Positions 38,340 to 49,595 of a stretch of 55,000 bases of DNA are shown here, piece by piece. Under the pieces are notes generated by a model that was not told where the DNA came from, did not search any database, and saw nothing but the letters and a program-made list of their open reading frames with translations. The position numbers and the translations under genes were made by a program. Position 1 is the first letter of the stretch. Each line of letters begins with the position of its first letter. This stretch comes from Cristatella mucedo (taxonomy: Eukaryota; Bryozoa; Phylactolaemata; Cristatellidae), in the NCBI GenBank assembly GCA_009760855.2, contig WPIO01000128.1:100001-155000 (forward strand), in the 5' to 3' direction.

Positions 38340-39310
38340 TAGTAATAGCAAGACATGTGCATAGCTCCCCGGGATCTATGTCTCTACAAAATCTCATGCT
38401 AGGCACTTCGCATACGCTGTAAAGGAAGATCAACTGAGTAATGATAATATATGTAGCGGCAGCATCCATGTGGGGAAAAAATGCAATTCCTTTGTATAAC
38501 GCCTAAGCTCGTCAAATGCGAGCACCTGGATCTCCTGGAGGGAACCAGGGCGTCACAAATAACAAATAACACGGGCAACTCGCAAGGACAGAGAAAATGC
38601 TGCGAGAAAAAGGCAAGTGTTTGACTCTTCTATGTGTAGTCAAGTCATTCGTGACATTGATTGGAAGTCATTTCTAGGCTTTGGGAATAAACGAAGGACT
38701 TCCGGTTGCTTTGCGGTACAGCCGGTACAGCATTCGAGTCAGGACAGGGCAGGCTGGCACAATGCCTAGCCTGATTAGGAAGTAGCTCGGATAAGTCAGA
38801 TAAGCAGCATAAGCCGGATAAGGATCGTCGTTTAGCTTAAGTAAATTTTCCAATATACAGAATTGAATATCTGCAAAGCAAGCGTTCAGCTAACCAGTCG
38901 ATGCACAAGATTCGGAGGTCGTAAATGAAAAATACTGCTGAGTAACGTCAGCATAAAAGTATTCATATTCCATGAGCCTGAGTCACTTTTCGCAGAGGTC
39001 GAGTATTAGTGGAGAAAAGTAAAGGACCGAGGACTGACCCTAGAGGGACTCCGCAGGTGAGTGGTAAAGTGGACGAGACCTGACTTTCACACGACCCCTG
39101 GTTAAACACGATCAGGAGCAGTGAGCGATTAGCAGTCGATGCATGCTTGGTAGCCGCATTCATTGTACGATGGGCGTAGTGCGGGTCGACGAGAAGCGGC
39201 GGCGGCTGCTGCTGGCAACTGCGATGTTTGCGACAACACGGCCGAACGAACGAGCTGCCAACGTTGAACCTTGAACTTGAGGATCTTTGCACAGACCGGA
39301 AGATTAGCAA
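38340..39310 (-). mobile_element. LINE-B relic: RT block and 3' region
   Basis: The minus strand encodes CGVPLGSVLGPLLFS at 39010-39060, the polymerase (T/V)PQGSVLGP block with Q changed to L. Leftward, 38340-38700 carries LINE-B 3' UTR landmarks in order (CTAGGCACTTCGCATACGCT, CTCGCAAGGACAGAG, TAGTCAAGTCATTCGTGAC), with a SINE-family-2 tail piece at about 38475-38530. Confidence 0.75.
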
Positions 39311-39489
39311 ACAGCGAGCGCGACGGCCAGCCTCTAGCCTCTAGAGGGTGACACGTGACAAAAAATACTACATTTGTGGTATGCTACTCGCCTCGCTTCT
39401 AACGATCAGTGTAGCTGTGAGCTCGAGCCTAAAGTATAAAGCGCACATATATGGAGGTTCAGTTCGGTTAGGGCTCTACACGAAGTAAT

Positions 39490-39590
39490 TATATTCTATG
39501 TTATAGCTCCCTAAGAGAACCTAATCTCAATCCAGACACTTCGAATGCTGCGAAGGGCTTCAGCTCAGCTTAACCCCGGCCGTTAGTAGC
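39490..39590 (-). mobile_element. SINE/LINE-B tail fragment
   Basis: ATAGCTCCCTAAGAGAACCT, AATCTCAATCCAGACACTTC and GAAGGGCTTCAGCTC, a diverged family-2 SINE tail and body on the minus strand. Confidence 0.5.
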
Positions 39591-40008
39591 CAATGTCTGA
39601 CCCCACGGCCAATCCTAATGCGACCTGCGCCCTCCGCCTGGAGCCGGTTCGACGTGGCCTTGCACTGGACTGTTGCCTTTGAAATGCTTTAGACGGTTGC
39701 TGCGTTTCGTTTCTGCAGCATTTCAGACATTCACGTGTCTACGGGGTATTCCGGCAGAGAGCATAGAGAGCATAGATAGACAAGAGATAGCACAGATAGA
39801 GAGCAGCTCCTGCTCAGATGCTCCTCTGTCGCGCCTGCAGCACCAGCAGCGTGCAAACGTCTTCGCCGGCGGACTGGGCAGGCAGGTATTACACCTGGTC
39901 GGAACGCCGCCTCTTACCTCTTTTCAAGTGCCAGGCGCTCACAGGTGGCACTCCCACGTGAGCGCCACCCCTATGCGAGCGCCGTCTCAGCGTGAGCTCC
40001 ACCTCAGC

Positions 40009-40101
40009 GTGAGCGCCACCTAGTGTGCGAGATCTAGACGTGAGCGCCCCCTAGTGTGCGAGATCCAGACGTGAGCGCCACCTAGTGTGCGAGATCCAGA
40101 C
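40009..40101. repeat. 31-bp tandem array, three units, each with a CTCF-like core
   Basis: Units start at 40009, 40040 and 40071 and read GTGAGCGCCACCTAGTGTGC then GAGATCCAGAC, with one or two substitutions. The minus-strand cores are AGGTGGCGC or AGGGGGCGC at 40013-40021, 40044-40052 and 40075-40083. Degenerate GAGCGCCACC or GAGCGCC units extend left to about 39958. Confidence 0.92.
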
Positions 40102-40499
40102 GTGCGAGCTTCACCAGGTTTAAGCCCAGTCTTAAAATCTACATCCGGCGTTCGCAAAATTAGGCCCTAATACGATCAATCGTACAATGACACTGACCGC
40201 TGTTGCATTTGCCAGCCCGCTGGACTAACTAGAGCAGCCGACGAACGAGCGTCTATCGAACGACGGACGGCGAGCGTCAAAATTAAGTGCCAAGTCCGTG
40301 GCCTTCGAGCACTCAGGCTTCATCTACCGCTGATCCGTGGGTAGCGCAGAGACCAGAACTGACGCAGAGACCGAAAACTGACTGGCCCGCTAGCGCCGAG
40401 CGATGCTGCCAGCAAGCGGCAGCTCGCCGACCGGTCCCCAATACTGAGCAGGTACTTCTGGGCGGCAGCGCGGCGTTCAGGAGCGAGCGCGTGCCACCG

Positions 40500-40562
40500 G
40501 CCGCACGCGTGGCACTGGCCGCACGTGTGGCACTGGCCGCACGTGTGGCACTGGCCGCACAC
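40500..40562. repeat. 18-bp tandem repeat
   Basis: GCACGTGTGGCACTGGCC repeated about 3.5 times with one CGCG variant. Confidence 0.92.
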
Positions 40563-40892
40563 GCCTTTCCGCCGCGCCGCGCCATGCTTGCTATTGAGGC
40601 TCGCTAGCACCGGGGTAGTGGGCAAGCGTGGCTCGGCTATCGCTCGCTCCGCGAGATCGTATACTATCATCTGTCTACCAACTATCAAGTATCATCAATT
40701 ATCAAATATTCCCAAGTGTATGTACGTACGTCTCGTACGTACATACACTTCTTCTTTTCTTCTCGTACGTACGTCTCTTACTTCTGTCTAGTGCCGGTAC
40801 ATCGCCAAGGATCTAGCCTGCGTCACCTGACGAGAGACGGGTTGACGATACAACACGCCGCAGACAGATCGACGATAGCCCGAGATCGGAAT

Positions 40893-40919
40893 AGGGGGCG
40901 CTGCTGTATAGGGGGCGCT
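40893..40919 (+). promoter_or_regulatory. pair of CTCF-like sites
   Basis: AGGGGGCGCT at 40893-40902 and 40910-40919, in the same orientation, 17 bases apart. Their orientation is opposite to that of the array at 40009-40101. Motif similarity only. Confidence 0.4.
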
Positions 40920-41024
40920 GTATTTTAGTATGCTCGCGCCGGTTCCCTGGCAACGGCTTCGGCCGCTAAAACGGGATCCCGCTTGTGCAGCAATACTCGT
41001 CCATTCTCTCCTGGAGGCCTGACT

Positions 41025-41350
41025 TCCGACTTCCGCCACGGCATCCGCTGACTTGACCACATTTAAAAAGAAATTTAAAGCGAATCTATTTATGACAGCT
41101 TTTAGTTGGTCCCTGCGATGCGTTCTGTATGCCCCTATGCGTGCTGATACAGTGCATGCAGCTACTAACCATATTTGCATGCTGACCCTGTGCATGTCAC
41201 CCCTAACCATATTATTCATGCTGTTTATCAAGCATGACTCACCATTCGATCGTGTTTCCTTAGCAGCAAATGTAAAGTGTCTAGAAAAAGATGAAGTTCT
41301 CTGAGGGCGCTCTATCAAGTGCATTATTATTATTATTATTGTTATTACTA
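41025..41350 (+). mobile_element. LINE-B 3' fragment (sense)
   Basis: TTGACCACATTTAAAAAGAA (TTFKKKF), then AACCATATTTGCATGCTGAC, CCTGTGCATGTCACCCCTAA, TCTGAGGGCGCTCTATCAAG and TGCATTATTATTATTATTATT. It is the reverse complement of the 13112-13450 copy, with the tail on the right. Confidence 0.85.
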
Positions 41351-42118
41351 ACAACTGTTCGGGCTGTCATGTTTAGAACCACGGCGACGTCAGCGTGCGC
41401 TCAGCGAGCCGCTGCCGCATGGCGTGGCGCGCTGAGCGCATCTAACCTAGCGCCGAGCACCGAGTCGCCGGAAGCCGCCGGATGTCGCAGCGAGCCGCCG
41501 GACGAGAAGGCCTTCGACGTCACGCGAAGCGACGGCGCATGCGCGGTCGCGCTGACTGACTGCATACGCGCAAGCGCTCGCTCCGGCAGCTCTGAGCGCT
41601 CGCTCGCCCTCTGAGCTCCGGCGATGGAGGAGGGGCTCTGGCGGTCGCAAGAAAACGCCGCCAGAGCCAAAGAGCGACCACTCACGGTCGCAGGTCGCTT
41701 CGCCACGCGCTTAGAAAAGGTATTTTAGGTAGCTTTCGCAGTGCTCTAATAGTGCTTAATCTCTGCATTGGATAAACGGCAATACTTCGCGGCAAATGCT
41801 GAATAGGTGGAGTTGCAATAGCCTTGACGCGAGGTCGGAATGCGTTTGACTATCCCACATTTACTTAACCGGGCAATTGATTTCCGACATGTTCCATGGC
41901 TGGAAGTAGGCCGACTTGCTACTAGTAGTACTACTGCTATTACCACCACTGCCACTACCACTACCACTACCACTGCACGCCGCGGCGGAAATCCCACTAC
42001 GCATCCGCGCGGCGGAGAGCCGAGCAGCAGCGTCTGCTGCGCCGTCGAGCGCAACACTTCAGGCGCGGGTCGGAAACGCGACTTAGCAGCCCGCCGCCGC
42101 CGCAAGGCCAACGACGAC

Positions 42119-42120
42119 GA

Positions 42121-42165
<45 letters not shown>

Positions 42166-42175
42166 AAGGCCGCCG
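42119..42175. repeat. (GCC)n trinucleotide repeat
   Basis: About 16 uninterrupted GCC units followed by CGCAAGGCCGCCGCC. Confidence 0.95.
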
Positions 42176-42692
42176 CCGCACGTGGCTCGTGGCGTCGCTT
42201 TCTCCTCCGCTTCTCACGCTCTTCGGTCTTCGCGCGCGTCCGCCGCACACCTCAATCCGGGTAATTGAGTAATATAAACGCGCCGCGTTGCGTGTGCACG
42301 GTACGCACGCCCTGCGCCTGGAAGTTCGGCCGCACAGGCGGCGGCGGCGGCGGCGGCGCGGTCTACTCGGCGCCGTCCAGAGCCGCGCGCGTGGGCGCTC
42401 TCTCGCTGCGCACGAGGAGAGAGAGGAATGCTTGTGGCGCAAGTGGAGACGGGAACTCCGGGTTGGGGCCGCGGCGAGAAAAATGAGCCTCGTCTTGAGC
42501 GCGCGCGCGCGCGCGAGCGCGCCCTCCTACTCGGCTGGCAAACGTCCAAGCATAGCGGCGGCGACTATAGCACATCGACGCGGCGGGGGCAGCAGGCGGC
42601 CAGGCGCTGCTGACAGCTGCGGCCCGCCGAAAATTGCGCCGCCTCCGCAGTTTTGACCTTGAACCGGAGCTCTTCGGCACTCGGAAGTGTCT

Positions 42693-42772
42693 ACCTTGGA
42701 CGTGCTGCGTGCATGCGCTGGTGGGCCGCTGCACCTTGGACGTGCTGCGTGCATGCGCTGGTGGGCCGCTGC
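42693..42772. repeat. exact 40-bp tandem duplication
   Basis: ACCTTGGACGTGCTGCGTGC at 42693 and the following 20 bases are repeated immediately at 42733 without a mismatch that I can see. Confidence 0.93.
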
Positions 42773-43074
42773 GGCAGTGCCGGCGGCCCAACAGCGTCCT
42801 GGACTTTCTTTTGCCAGCGAGCGCGGACGTCTCCGCCGCCAGAGCAGACACTCGCGGTGGCGGCTCTTGGCTTGCGGGAGGTAGCTTTGTGAGGCGCTCG
42901 AAGCCTCGCGACGTGGCCAACGAAAAGTCGGTCCAGCCTATGGTCAGCGGCGGCGCTACCTGCGGCGGCAGCCTGTCGTCCTGCGCCTGGCTGGCCTACA
43001 TCTATCCATTCGGTACGCCAATGGCTGAATCTGCAGGCAATTCACCGCTTCTTAAAAATCAGGACTCTAATAAG

Positions 43075-43130
43075 ACATTCACGCAGCGCCCTAAGAGAAC
43101 GAAATCGCCATCTAGGCACTTTACACGTAC
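43075..43130 (-). mobile_element. LINE-B/SINE tail fragment
   Basis: CAGCGCCCTAAGAGAACGAA and CCATCTAGGCACTTTACACG match the shared 3' tail. Confidence 0.5.
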
Positions 43131-43479
43131 TTGAAAGAACGTATATCAAGAATACTGGACCGATTTGTAGTGTGGTTTCTTAGATTTAGTGTGTATCATT
43201 AAAAGTGTGAGTGCTTACATCGAAGATGTACTCAGACATACGCGGAAGGCATAGAGGGGAAACGGCGTGGAATGAAAATCGTCCACGCGTCCACCAGACG
43301 GCGCTCGGTCACCTCCGCCTAGATGAGCTAGACGAAGGCCGCAGCCGCCATAGCATCCGGAGCGCTGCCCGGCCGTCGGCGGCGGCGGCGGCCCCTAGCT
43401 GCCGCCGCCGTCTTTGCCGGTTCCGGCCGTGACCGGAAGCGCCGACGAGCGCGCCTACAGATGCCGAGGAGTGAATGGC

Positions 43480-44640
43480 GCCAACACAGACTGTTACAAA
43501 CGCGGTGTCGGATTCTGAGTCCGTTCAGAATGCAGAGCTCCGTACTTGCCGGCTCGGCGTTTGGCAAGAAAGTGGCAGGCAAGCACTGAGACTAGCACAA
43601 GACGACTGCTAAAGGTCCCTAGCAACTATCCCACACTTCCGACGCCAAACGCTACGCACGTACATACGTGCGCTGTGTGCGGCTTCCACGTCCGGTCAGA
43701 ACTAGACCGCAAGAACGGCGCTCGGCTCGTAGCGGTGCCAGTCTCCTCAGCGGCCGCCGCCGCCCGACGAGCAGTGGCGACGCTGGAGCCTTGTAGCGCG
43801 GATGGCTAGCGACGAAGAGCGTGTATAGCTCGACGCATCGAGTCCGTACCCATGATGTAGACATAGTCTATTCGACAGCGGCGGACGGCTACAAGCGTTC
43901 AACGACGGCCATGAAGTACGCCAACAGCCCCGTGGCCTAGAGCTGAAATCAGCTCCAATGCCCAGAATCTCGAATCCTGACTACCCGCCGATCTTAGGGC
44001 GTCGGCTTTTCGTACGGCCTCTGCAATAAGCTATCGCGTAACCTCATAGTTGCTAATAATAATTATCCGCCACGATCAGGCTGGTTTAACTGACACCGCC
44101 ATTTCAACACGGACGCTCGGCGGCAGCCGCCGGCGGCGAGCCGTGGCGGCGGAGGCGACCGTAGCACAGTAATCGAGCGGCACAAGAGCGGCGCGGCGCT
44201 GAGCCATCGCCGTGGCAGCGGATGCGTCGCGAGCCTGGCAGCTAGTACCGCGTCGTTCGTTCATAGAGCCGACTCACTTCCGGCTATGTGCACCCGTAGC
44301 CGACTGTTGAACGCAATTTCCAGCGTATGTTTATGTTTACGTCAGATAAACACATTGCGATTTTATCTTTTTAGCGTACGTTTAAGAATTTTTGGTGCAC
44401 TGCTTGGGGTTTGTCGAGTTTTTGGGTTTACATTTAGGGTCTAGCGGTATGGATTCTGTAGCTTTTTCGGCTTCTAGGTTTAGGATTTGTGATTTAGGCT
44501 GTACGGTTGAGGCTTTGGGGTTTAAATCAAAGCATAAGAAATCTCGAAACGTATTTACTTATCGCAAATACAAACAGAGGCTTAGGCCCACGTTTAGCAG
44601 CCCGCCACGGGCACTGGGCGCATAGCAGGAAGCGAGCGGG
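43480..44640. other. unassigned DNA between CpG-rich blocks
   Basis: Mixed composition. A G/T-biased stretch at 44385-44560 with TTTAGGG-like words is not an ordered telomeric array. Nothing coding is recognised. Confidence 0.35.
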
Positions 44641-45401
44641 CTTCATCATTAACAAACGCCGCCGCATTCGCTGCGCCGGGGGCCTCGGCAGCGGCGGATG
44701 CGGCGGCGGCGGCGGCAGCGGCGGCAGCGGCAGCTCAGCGGGCTCGCTATTCGAGCACGCTGAACGCCCGCTCATCTCGAGGCCACTTAGGTCGAGCAGA
44801 CGACGCCGTCGCCGACACAGCTGGAGATAATTAACTCTCGTCGGCGCCGGGGCGGCTTCGGGGCTCCTTGGACTAATGACTCCCCCCCCCCACCCCCACC
44901 CACCCACCCACCCACCGAAGGGCCATCGGATCGGATGGCGCCATAAGCACGGTCTGCTCTCAATCTTCTCTCTCACGCGTATTGCGTCACGGCTGCGCGC
45001 TGCTGCGATTCGTCGCGCTGCTGCTGCTGCTGTTCCCCGCGGTCGGCGGCAGCTGCTGCTGCTGCGAGCCGAGCTGCCGCTGCTGCTGCTGCCGGCAAAC
45101 GCGACGGCGTTCGAGTGACGAGCGCGCGTGCGCGCGCGCTAGCCCGGGCGAGTGCGAGCGGTCTCTCGTATGTGTACAGCGGCACCCTGGGCGACAGCGA
45201 CGGACGCGCAGCGCGCTCGCTCGCTCCCTCCGCGACATACGAGATCCGAGAGGCCGAATCCGCAGAGCCTAAATAGGTATGCTCGAATCTGCTGGCGTCC
45301 GATTTTGTCCACGCCGGGCGCGTCCCCTGCCCCCGGCCCCCAGAGGGGGAGGCGAGCTCGCGCTCAGACCCACTCGCCCGCCGAGTCGCGCCGAGCGAGC
45401 G

Positions 45402-45406
<5 letters not shown>

Positions 45407-45461
<55 letters not shown>
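45407..45461. repeat. (GCC)n trinucleotide repeat
   Basis: About 18 GCC units with one CCACCG interruption. Confidence 0.95.
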
Positions 45462-46204
45462 AGGCCGATTGCGCAGTAGCCGAACGCCGCGAGCGGCGAG
45501 AGCGCGGCGATCGGCTACTGAGTGAGAGGCGGAAAATAATACTCTCTCCGCCGATCGGACTCCTGCGAGCGCCGTTCGCATTTATTCCCGGTATTATTCA
45601 TAGTCAATTGCGACACCGCGACGACAATCGAGCCATTGAAGCCCCGGGTGGCTAGCCGCGCCGAAGCTGCGGCAGGTGCGGCAGCTGCCGTCCTTTCATC
45701 TATCGCGGCGGCGGCGGCGCGGCAGACGTCGCGAAGTGGTCCCGAAGCGGCGCGCAACGAACGGAATTGCGCAAGCGAGATCGAAACCGAGCAGCGGGCG
45801 GCGGGTTCGGCGTGGACCTCGCCCTTCGCCCGAACAGCCCGCGGGTTATCTCGCGCCTCCATCGCGCAGGCGCGCCGCCGCTCGCTGCCGCCGCGTGGCC
45901 CGTTTCGATTCCCGCCAGATGGCGCCGGTGCGGGTTTGCTCGTGGGCAGCGGCGGCGGCGGCGGCGGCGTGAAACGTGATCTCGCTCCCGCCGCCCGCTC
46001 GCCCGCCGTAGCTCCGAACGCTTACCGCTCCGACTCAGCTCTGGACAGTCAGGCGACGACGCCGCGACGTTTCGCGTAAACCCGGGTCCGCCGCCCAGCA
46101 GCCGTGCCTCAAGGTCACGGACACATCAGGAAGCGTTCGCGCGTGCGCGCGCCTGAGACTAGCGTCGTGTGTCGCCGTCTGCGACTCCAAAATGCGACGA
46201 GGAC

Positions 46205-46330
46205 TAAGCGGGTGCTACGCCGGAGAGTTTCCTAGCGCGCACCGAAAGCCGCTGAGGCTTTCGGTGCGCGCTGTGCTTTTCGGTGCGCACGCGGTAGCCA
46301 ATAGATGGCGCGACGTTGCTTGGGTAGAAC
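46205..46330 (-). mobile_element. LINE-A 3' fragment with a new hairpin and a CTCF-like site
   Basis: GGGTGCTACGCCGGAGAGTT, CTGAGGCTTTCGGTGCGC and CGGTAGCCAATAGATGG follow the LINE-A terminus (minus). Unlike other copies, it has a perfect 17-bp inverted repeat (46235-46251 with 46257-46273, loop GCTGA) and is CpG-rich. Confidence 0.6.
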
Positions 46331-47344
46331 TCACGGGCGTTGTCGTGACGTCACCGGTGTCTAGCATGTAACCTGAGTCAACTGAATCCTATCGTGAACA
46401 GAGCGAAAACTCGCCTCTGTTCGAGGCACGCCGTCTAGGCATCCAGCAGTTGACGTCTCAGAATCTGATCGCCACGGTAATGCAGACGACCGGAGCGGCC
46501 GCGCCGTCGGCGGCGGCCCAGGGGCCGGCCAGCGACCCGCCCCCGCCTCTCCTCTCGCCCCACCTCTCTCGCTCGTACGGGGAGCGCTGCGGTACCCCCC
46601 CCCCCCCCGCGTGCTCGGCGGCTGCGATCGAGGCCCGCGATGATTGTCGGACCTCTCCGCGAGCGCGCGCGCAGCGCGCCTAACGCGACAGGCTTCGCCT
46701 GTGACGTTAAAATGGCTCCCCACCGCCGTGGCCACCGCGGCGAAGTAGTTCGGCGAGGCATTCGCTCCGCTCATCCGTTAGCACTCGCCGCACTGTCTAC
46801 GTAATACGCTCGACAATTGCGGGCGCTTATTCAACCGGCTCTTGCAACGCAGCCGGGCCCCAGGCGGCGACGAAGCGACTGCGCCGGCTCAAGGCGGGCG
46901 CGCCTGTCGCCGAGGCGTCGCGGCGGCAGGCGCGCCCGCCTCGCCCGGGCCGGCCTGCGGGCGCAGCGTCGCGCCGTCTAATTACCAGCAGCACTCAAAG
47001 TGGCCGGCCGCCGCGGCCGCTTGGCGATTAGGCGGCGCGCGAGCGCTCGACTGGCGACCGCACGGGCGCGACGCTAAAAATGGCGGAAGGAGCGATGGCG
47101 GCACGTACGCCGTTGAAGCTCCGGAAGCAGCACGCCTTGCGCACGTGCGGCGCTCGCCAGAGCCGCGAGCGGTCCGAGCGCGAGGTCGAGGCTGCTTCCG
47201 GTGCTTAGCCGGTTCGGTTGCTTCGCGCAATCGCTCACTGATACCTTTTACAGGTATATAAGGATAAATGTACGTATGTATATACATATGTTTATGTATA
47301 TATTTATTTATTTGTATTTATATTTATATATAGGCAACTGGTAG

Positions 47345-47435
47345 CCACACAATAATAATAACAATGCATTTGATAAAGCGCCCTCAGAGAATGCAATCTC
47401 TTTCTAGGCGCTTTGCATTTGTTGCAAAGGGAGTG
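47345..47435 (-). mobile_element. LINE-B 3' tail fragment
   Basis: AATAATAATAACAATGCATT, TGATAAAGCGCCCTCAGAGA and TTTCTAGGCGCTTTGCATTT. The rest of the element is missing. Confidence 0.8.
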
Positions 47436-47679
47436 AAGATTGCCCGGCCGAACTCGGCATCCAGCCCTCGGAGAGGACGGCTTTGAGGCGGCACTGCGTC
47501 TCCGACACCATTAGCGGCTCGGAAGCCGTGTAGTCCCGGTTCCTAAACGGGGCGGTCCGGGTAGCACGCTCAACCCCGGCAGGACAGGGCACCGCCGGCT
47601 AATTTATATATACTAGTTTATATATTTTTCTCTATAATTAATATGTATACAGGTAGTGACTTCAAAGGTTTTGTCACTC

Positions 47680-48780
47680 TCTTTTGGGTCCCTTCATTTC
47701 CTGGCTCAGCCTACACATCGGAACTATTCTCCCCCCCCCCCAGGCTAGACAACGTGCCACCCGCTTTTCGAAATCAAATCGTTTAGCTATCCTTCGTAAG
47801 AACCTGAAATCATTTGGAGCCTTTTAGTTCGCACGCTCACTCCCGCCGACTGAAGTTGCGATATTGCCCGACTCGGTAACATTTAAAAAGAAGCTAAACG
47901 CACCTGTTTTGTCAGTATTGGGTGGGACCTTATGATTTCTCCTTTATGTGCTTACGTGTGCTGATACTGTACGTGCTGCCACTAACCACATTTACATGCT
48001 GGTACTTTGCATATCGCCCTAACCAGGTCTTGCCTGACGACATTGTGCATATTGCTACTAACCCAGGGGTCGGCAAATTCTTCGGACTCAGGAGGTCAAG
48101 AAGGAGCACTAGGCCATAAGAAACCGCACCCACTCCGCTGACCGGTCGGAGTAGGCGTGGCCAGGCTAACAAACAAATAAAAAGCTACAACTGAGGCACA
48201 GACACGCACGACAATTATAGGGGTAGACATTTAACACCCCAACCCGGCCATGCACTTTTGTTCATACAAGCGCCTGGCATCAGTTCTAAAAATAAACATG
48301 AGAAACAGTTTACGCCGCTAGCCGTTTGCAAAGCAAAGTCGCAGTTCTAAAATCATTCTGCAAAATGAGCGAAGCAAAATCAAGCACAAGAATGGTTAGC
48401 TCTCAACTCGGAGCAAAAAGCGGCCGAGCGACGGCTCGTGCCTCGAAAACTCGTTAGTTGGGATACTCGTAAGTTAAAAGTGTCTCAATGGTGAAGGGAA
48501 GAAAACCGCGAAAACTCAATTAGGCTCTAATAAAAATTACTCAATAAAATTTACTCAATAAAACTCAATTAGTATCCATCAGTTAATAACTGGGGTGCTG
48601 CTAGGCCGGAGTGGACCACTGGCTAGGCCAGATCTGGCCTAAAGGCCGAAGTTTGCCGACCTCCACGCTAACCGTTTGATCAAGCTTCTTTTACAGCTTG
48701 AGTAAGGTGCCGAGGGAAGATGTTAAATTATCCGTAGGCGCTATGAAAATGCATTATTATTATTATCATTATATTGGCCA
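47680..48780 (+). mobile_element. LINE-B 3' fragment (sense), interrupted by a hAT-like element
   Basis: GGGTCCCTTCATTTCCTGGC, CGGTAACATTTAAAAAGAAG, AAACGCACCTGTTTTGTCAG, CGTGTGCTGATACTGTACGT and ACCACATTTACATGCTGGTA run to about 48060. After the insertion, GTAGGCGCTATGAAAATGCA and (TTA)n follow at 48735-48780. The order matches other LINE-B copies. Confidence 0.8.
48064..48665. mobile_element. non-autonomous hAT-like DNA transposon (MITE)
   Basis: The left end CAGGGGTCGGCAAATTCTTC and the right end, ...GGCCGAAGTTTGCCGACCTC, form imperfect terminal inverted repeats with the GGTCGGCAAA core typical of many hAT elements. About 0.6 kb, no transposase frame. Flanking CTACTAAC and ACGCTAAC are a weak candidate 8-bp target duplication (5 of 8 match). 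It splits a LINE-B copy, which helps to define its limits. Confidence 0.65.
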
Positions 48781-48894
48781 GTAGATGATTTTTACAGTCG
48801 TTTATAGATCTTTTTTACTACCCGTATTAGCAGGGGCCGCATCGCACGGCCGCTGACTTTCCGGAGGCGGATTTTCCAGCCTCACAGGCTTCAT

Positions 48895-49190
48895 TTGAGC
48901 TTCTGTCGGCGTTCTAGCGCTACTTCTGGCGTTCGACCGCTACCTTTGGAGTTCAAGCGCTTCTTCAAGTTTTCTAGTGCTACTTCCCGCATTTGAGTGT
49001 ATTCTTCCGCCATTCGAGCGCTACTTTCGGCGTTTGAGCGCTACTTCCGGCGTTTGAGCTCCACTTCTGGAATTGAGCGCTACTTCCGGCGTTTGACCAC
49101 TACTTCCGGTGTTCGAGAACCCCTTCCGGCGTTCGAGCACACTTCCAGTGTTCGAGCGCTACTTCCGGCACTTGAGCCATTCCTCTGCTT
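48895..49190. repeat. ~20-bp minisatellite
   Basis: About 14 diverged units of GAGCGCTACTTCCGGCGTTT. It carries repeated ACTTCCGG words (ETS-like sequence), noted as a motif only. Confidence 0.9.
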
Positions 49191-49595
49191 CAAAGCGTTT
49201 TATGCAAGCCACTTCCCACGAGCTCTTCGCATGCGCGCCAGATTTGAAAAGTGCCTATTCAATCCGGTGCACGACGAATGTGCACGTATTCAGGTTAGTG
49301 TATCACACGGGTGCACGCTGCGCTTTTCAGCTTGGAACGCTCGTGGTCTCGAGTGAAACACTTTCCGGATTAGGGTACAGGAAAGTTACCGGAGCTGGCG
49401 CCGGCGCCATGTTGTCCGAGAAGCGAGAGACGCCGATCGGTCGGACCTCTGGCCTCTGGCGCCGGTCTGTCGCCGGGCGGAACGACGGAGCGAGCCTCTC
49501 GCTCGGCACCAGCAACGGCACCTCCTCAGACTCATAGCAATCGGAAGGAAGCGGACGCTGGCGCTATTCACTCGACCAGCCGCAGAACACCGCAG

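Larger units (their letters stand above)
39590..41020. other. intergenic GC-rising region with short tandem repeats
   Basis: Transition zone between the retroelement mosaic and the CpG-rich block. It holds the 31-bp CTCF-like array, an 18-bp repeat at about 40500-40562, a CGTACGTACG-rich stretch at 40715-40775, and two GGGGGCGCTG sites near 40900. No protein is recognised. Confidence 0.5.
41380..43480. promoter_or_regulatory. CpG-rich block 1 (putative CpG island / promoter DNA)
   Basis: Abrupt rise in G+C and CpG directly after a LINE-B tail. It contains a (GCC)n run at 42119-42175, a (GGC)n run at about 42335-42358, a CGCGCGCGCG run near 42500 and a 40-bp tandem duplication. Long open frames on all strands reflect the scarcity of stop codons in GC-rich DNA. 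No exon with a recognisable protein is seen. Confidence 0.55.
44640..47245. promoter_or_regulatory. CpG-rich block 2 (putative CpG island / promoter DNA)
   Basis: Very GC- and CpG-rich, with (GGC)n at about 44695-44735, CTG-type runs at 45018-45090, (GCC)n at 45407-45461, CTCF-like AGATGGCGC at 45917-45925 and 46304-46312, and YY1-like AAAAATGGCGGAA at 47076-47088. Open frames of up to 202 codons occur on both strands but are Ala/Arg/Pro-rich shadows of the composition. A promoter or first exon is plausible, but I cannot place a transcription start. Confidence 0.55.

Noticed and set aside
44385-44560. Telomere-like TTTAGGG words
   Set aside because: The words are scattered and not in tandem, so this is only a G/T-biased stretch.
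41400-47261. Many Ala/Arg/Pro/Gly-rich frames of 100-202 codons on both strands
   Set aside because: Expected from GC-rich DNA poor in stop codons and from (GCC)n tracts. All frames and strands are open alike, with no splice pattern or motif.
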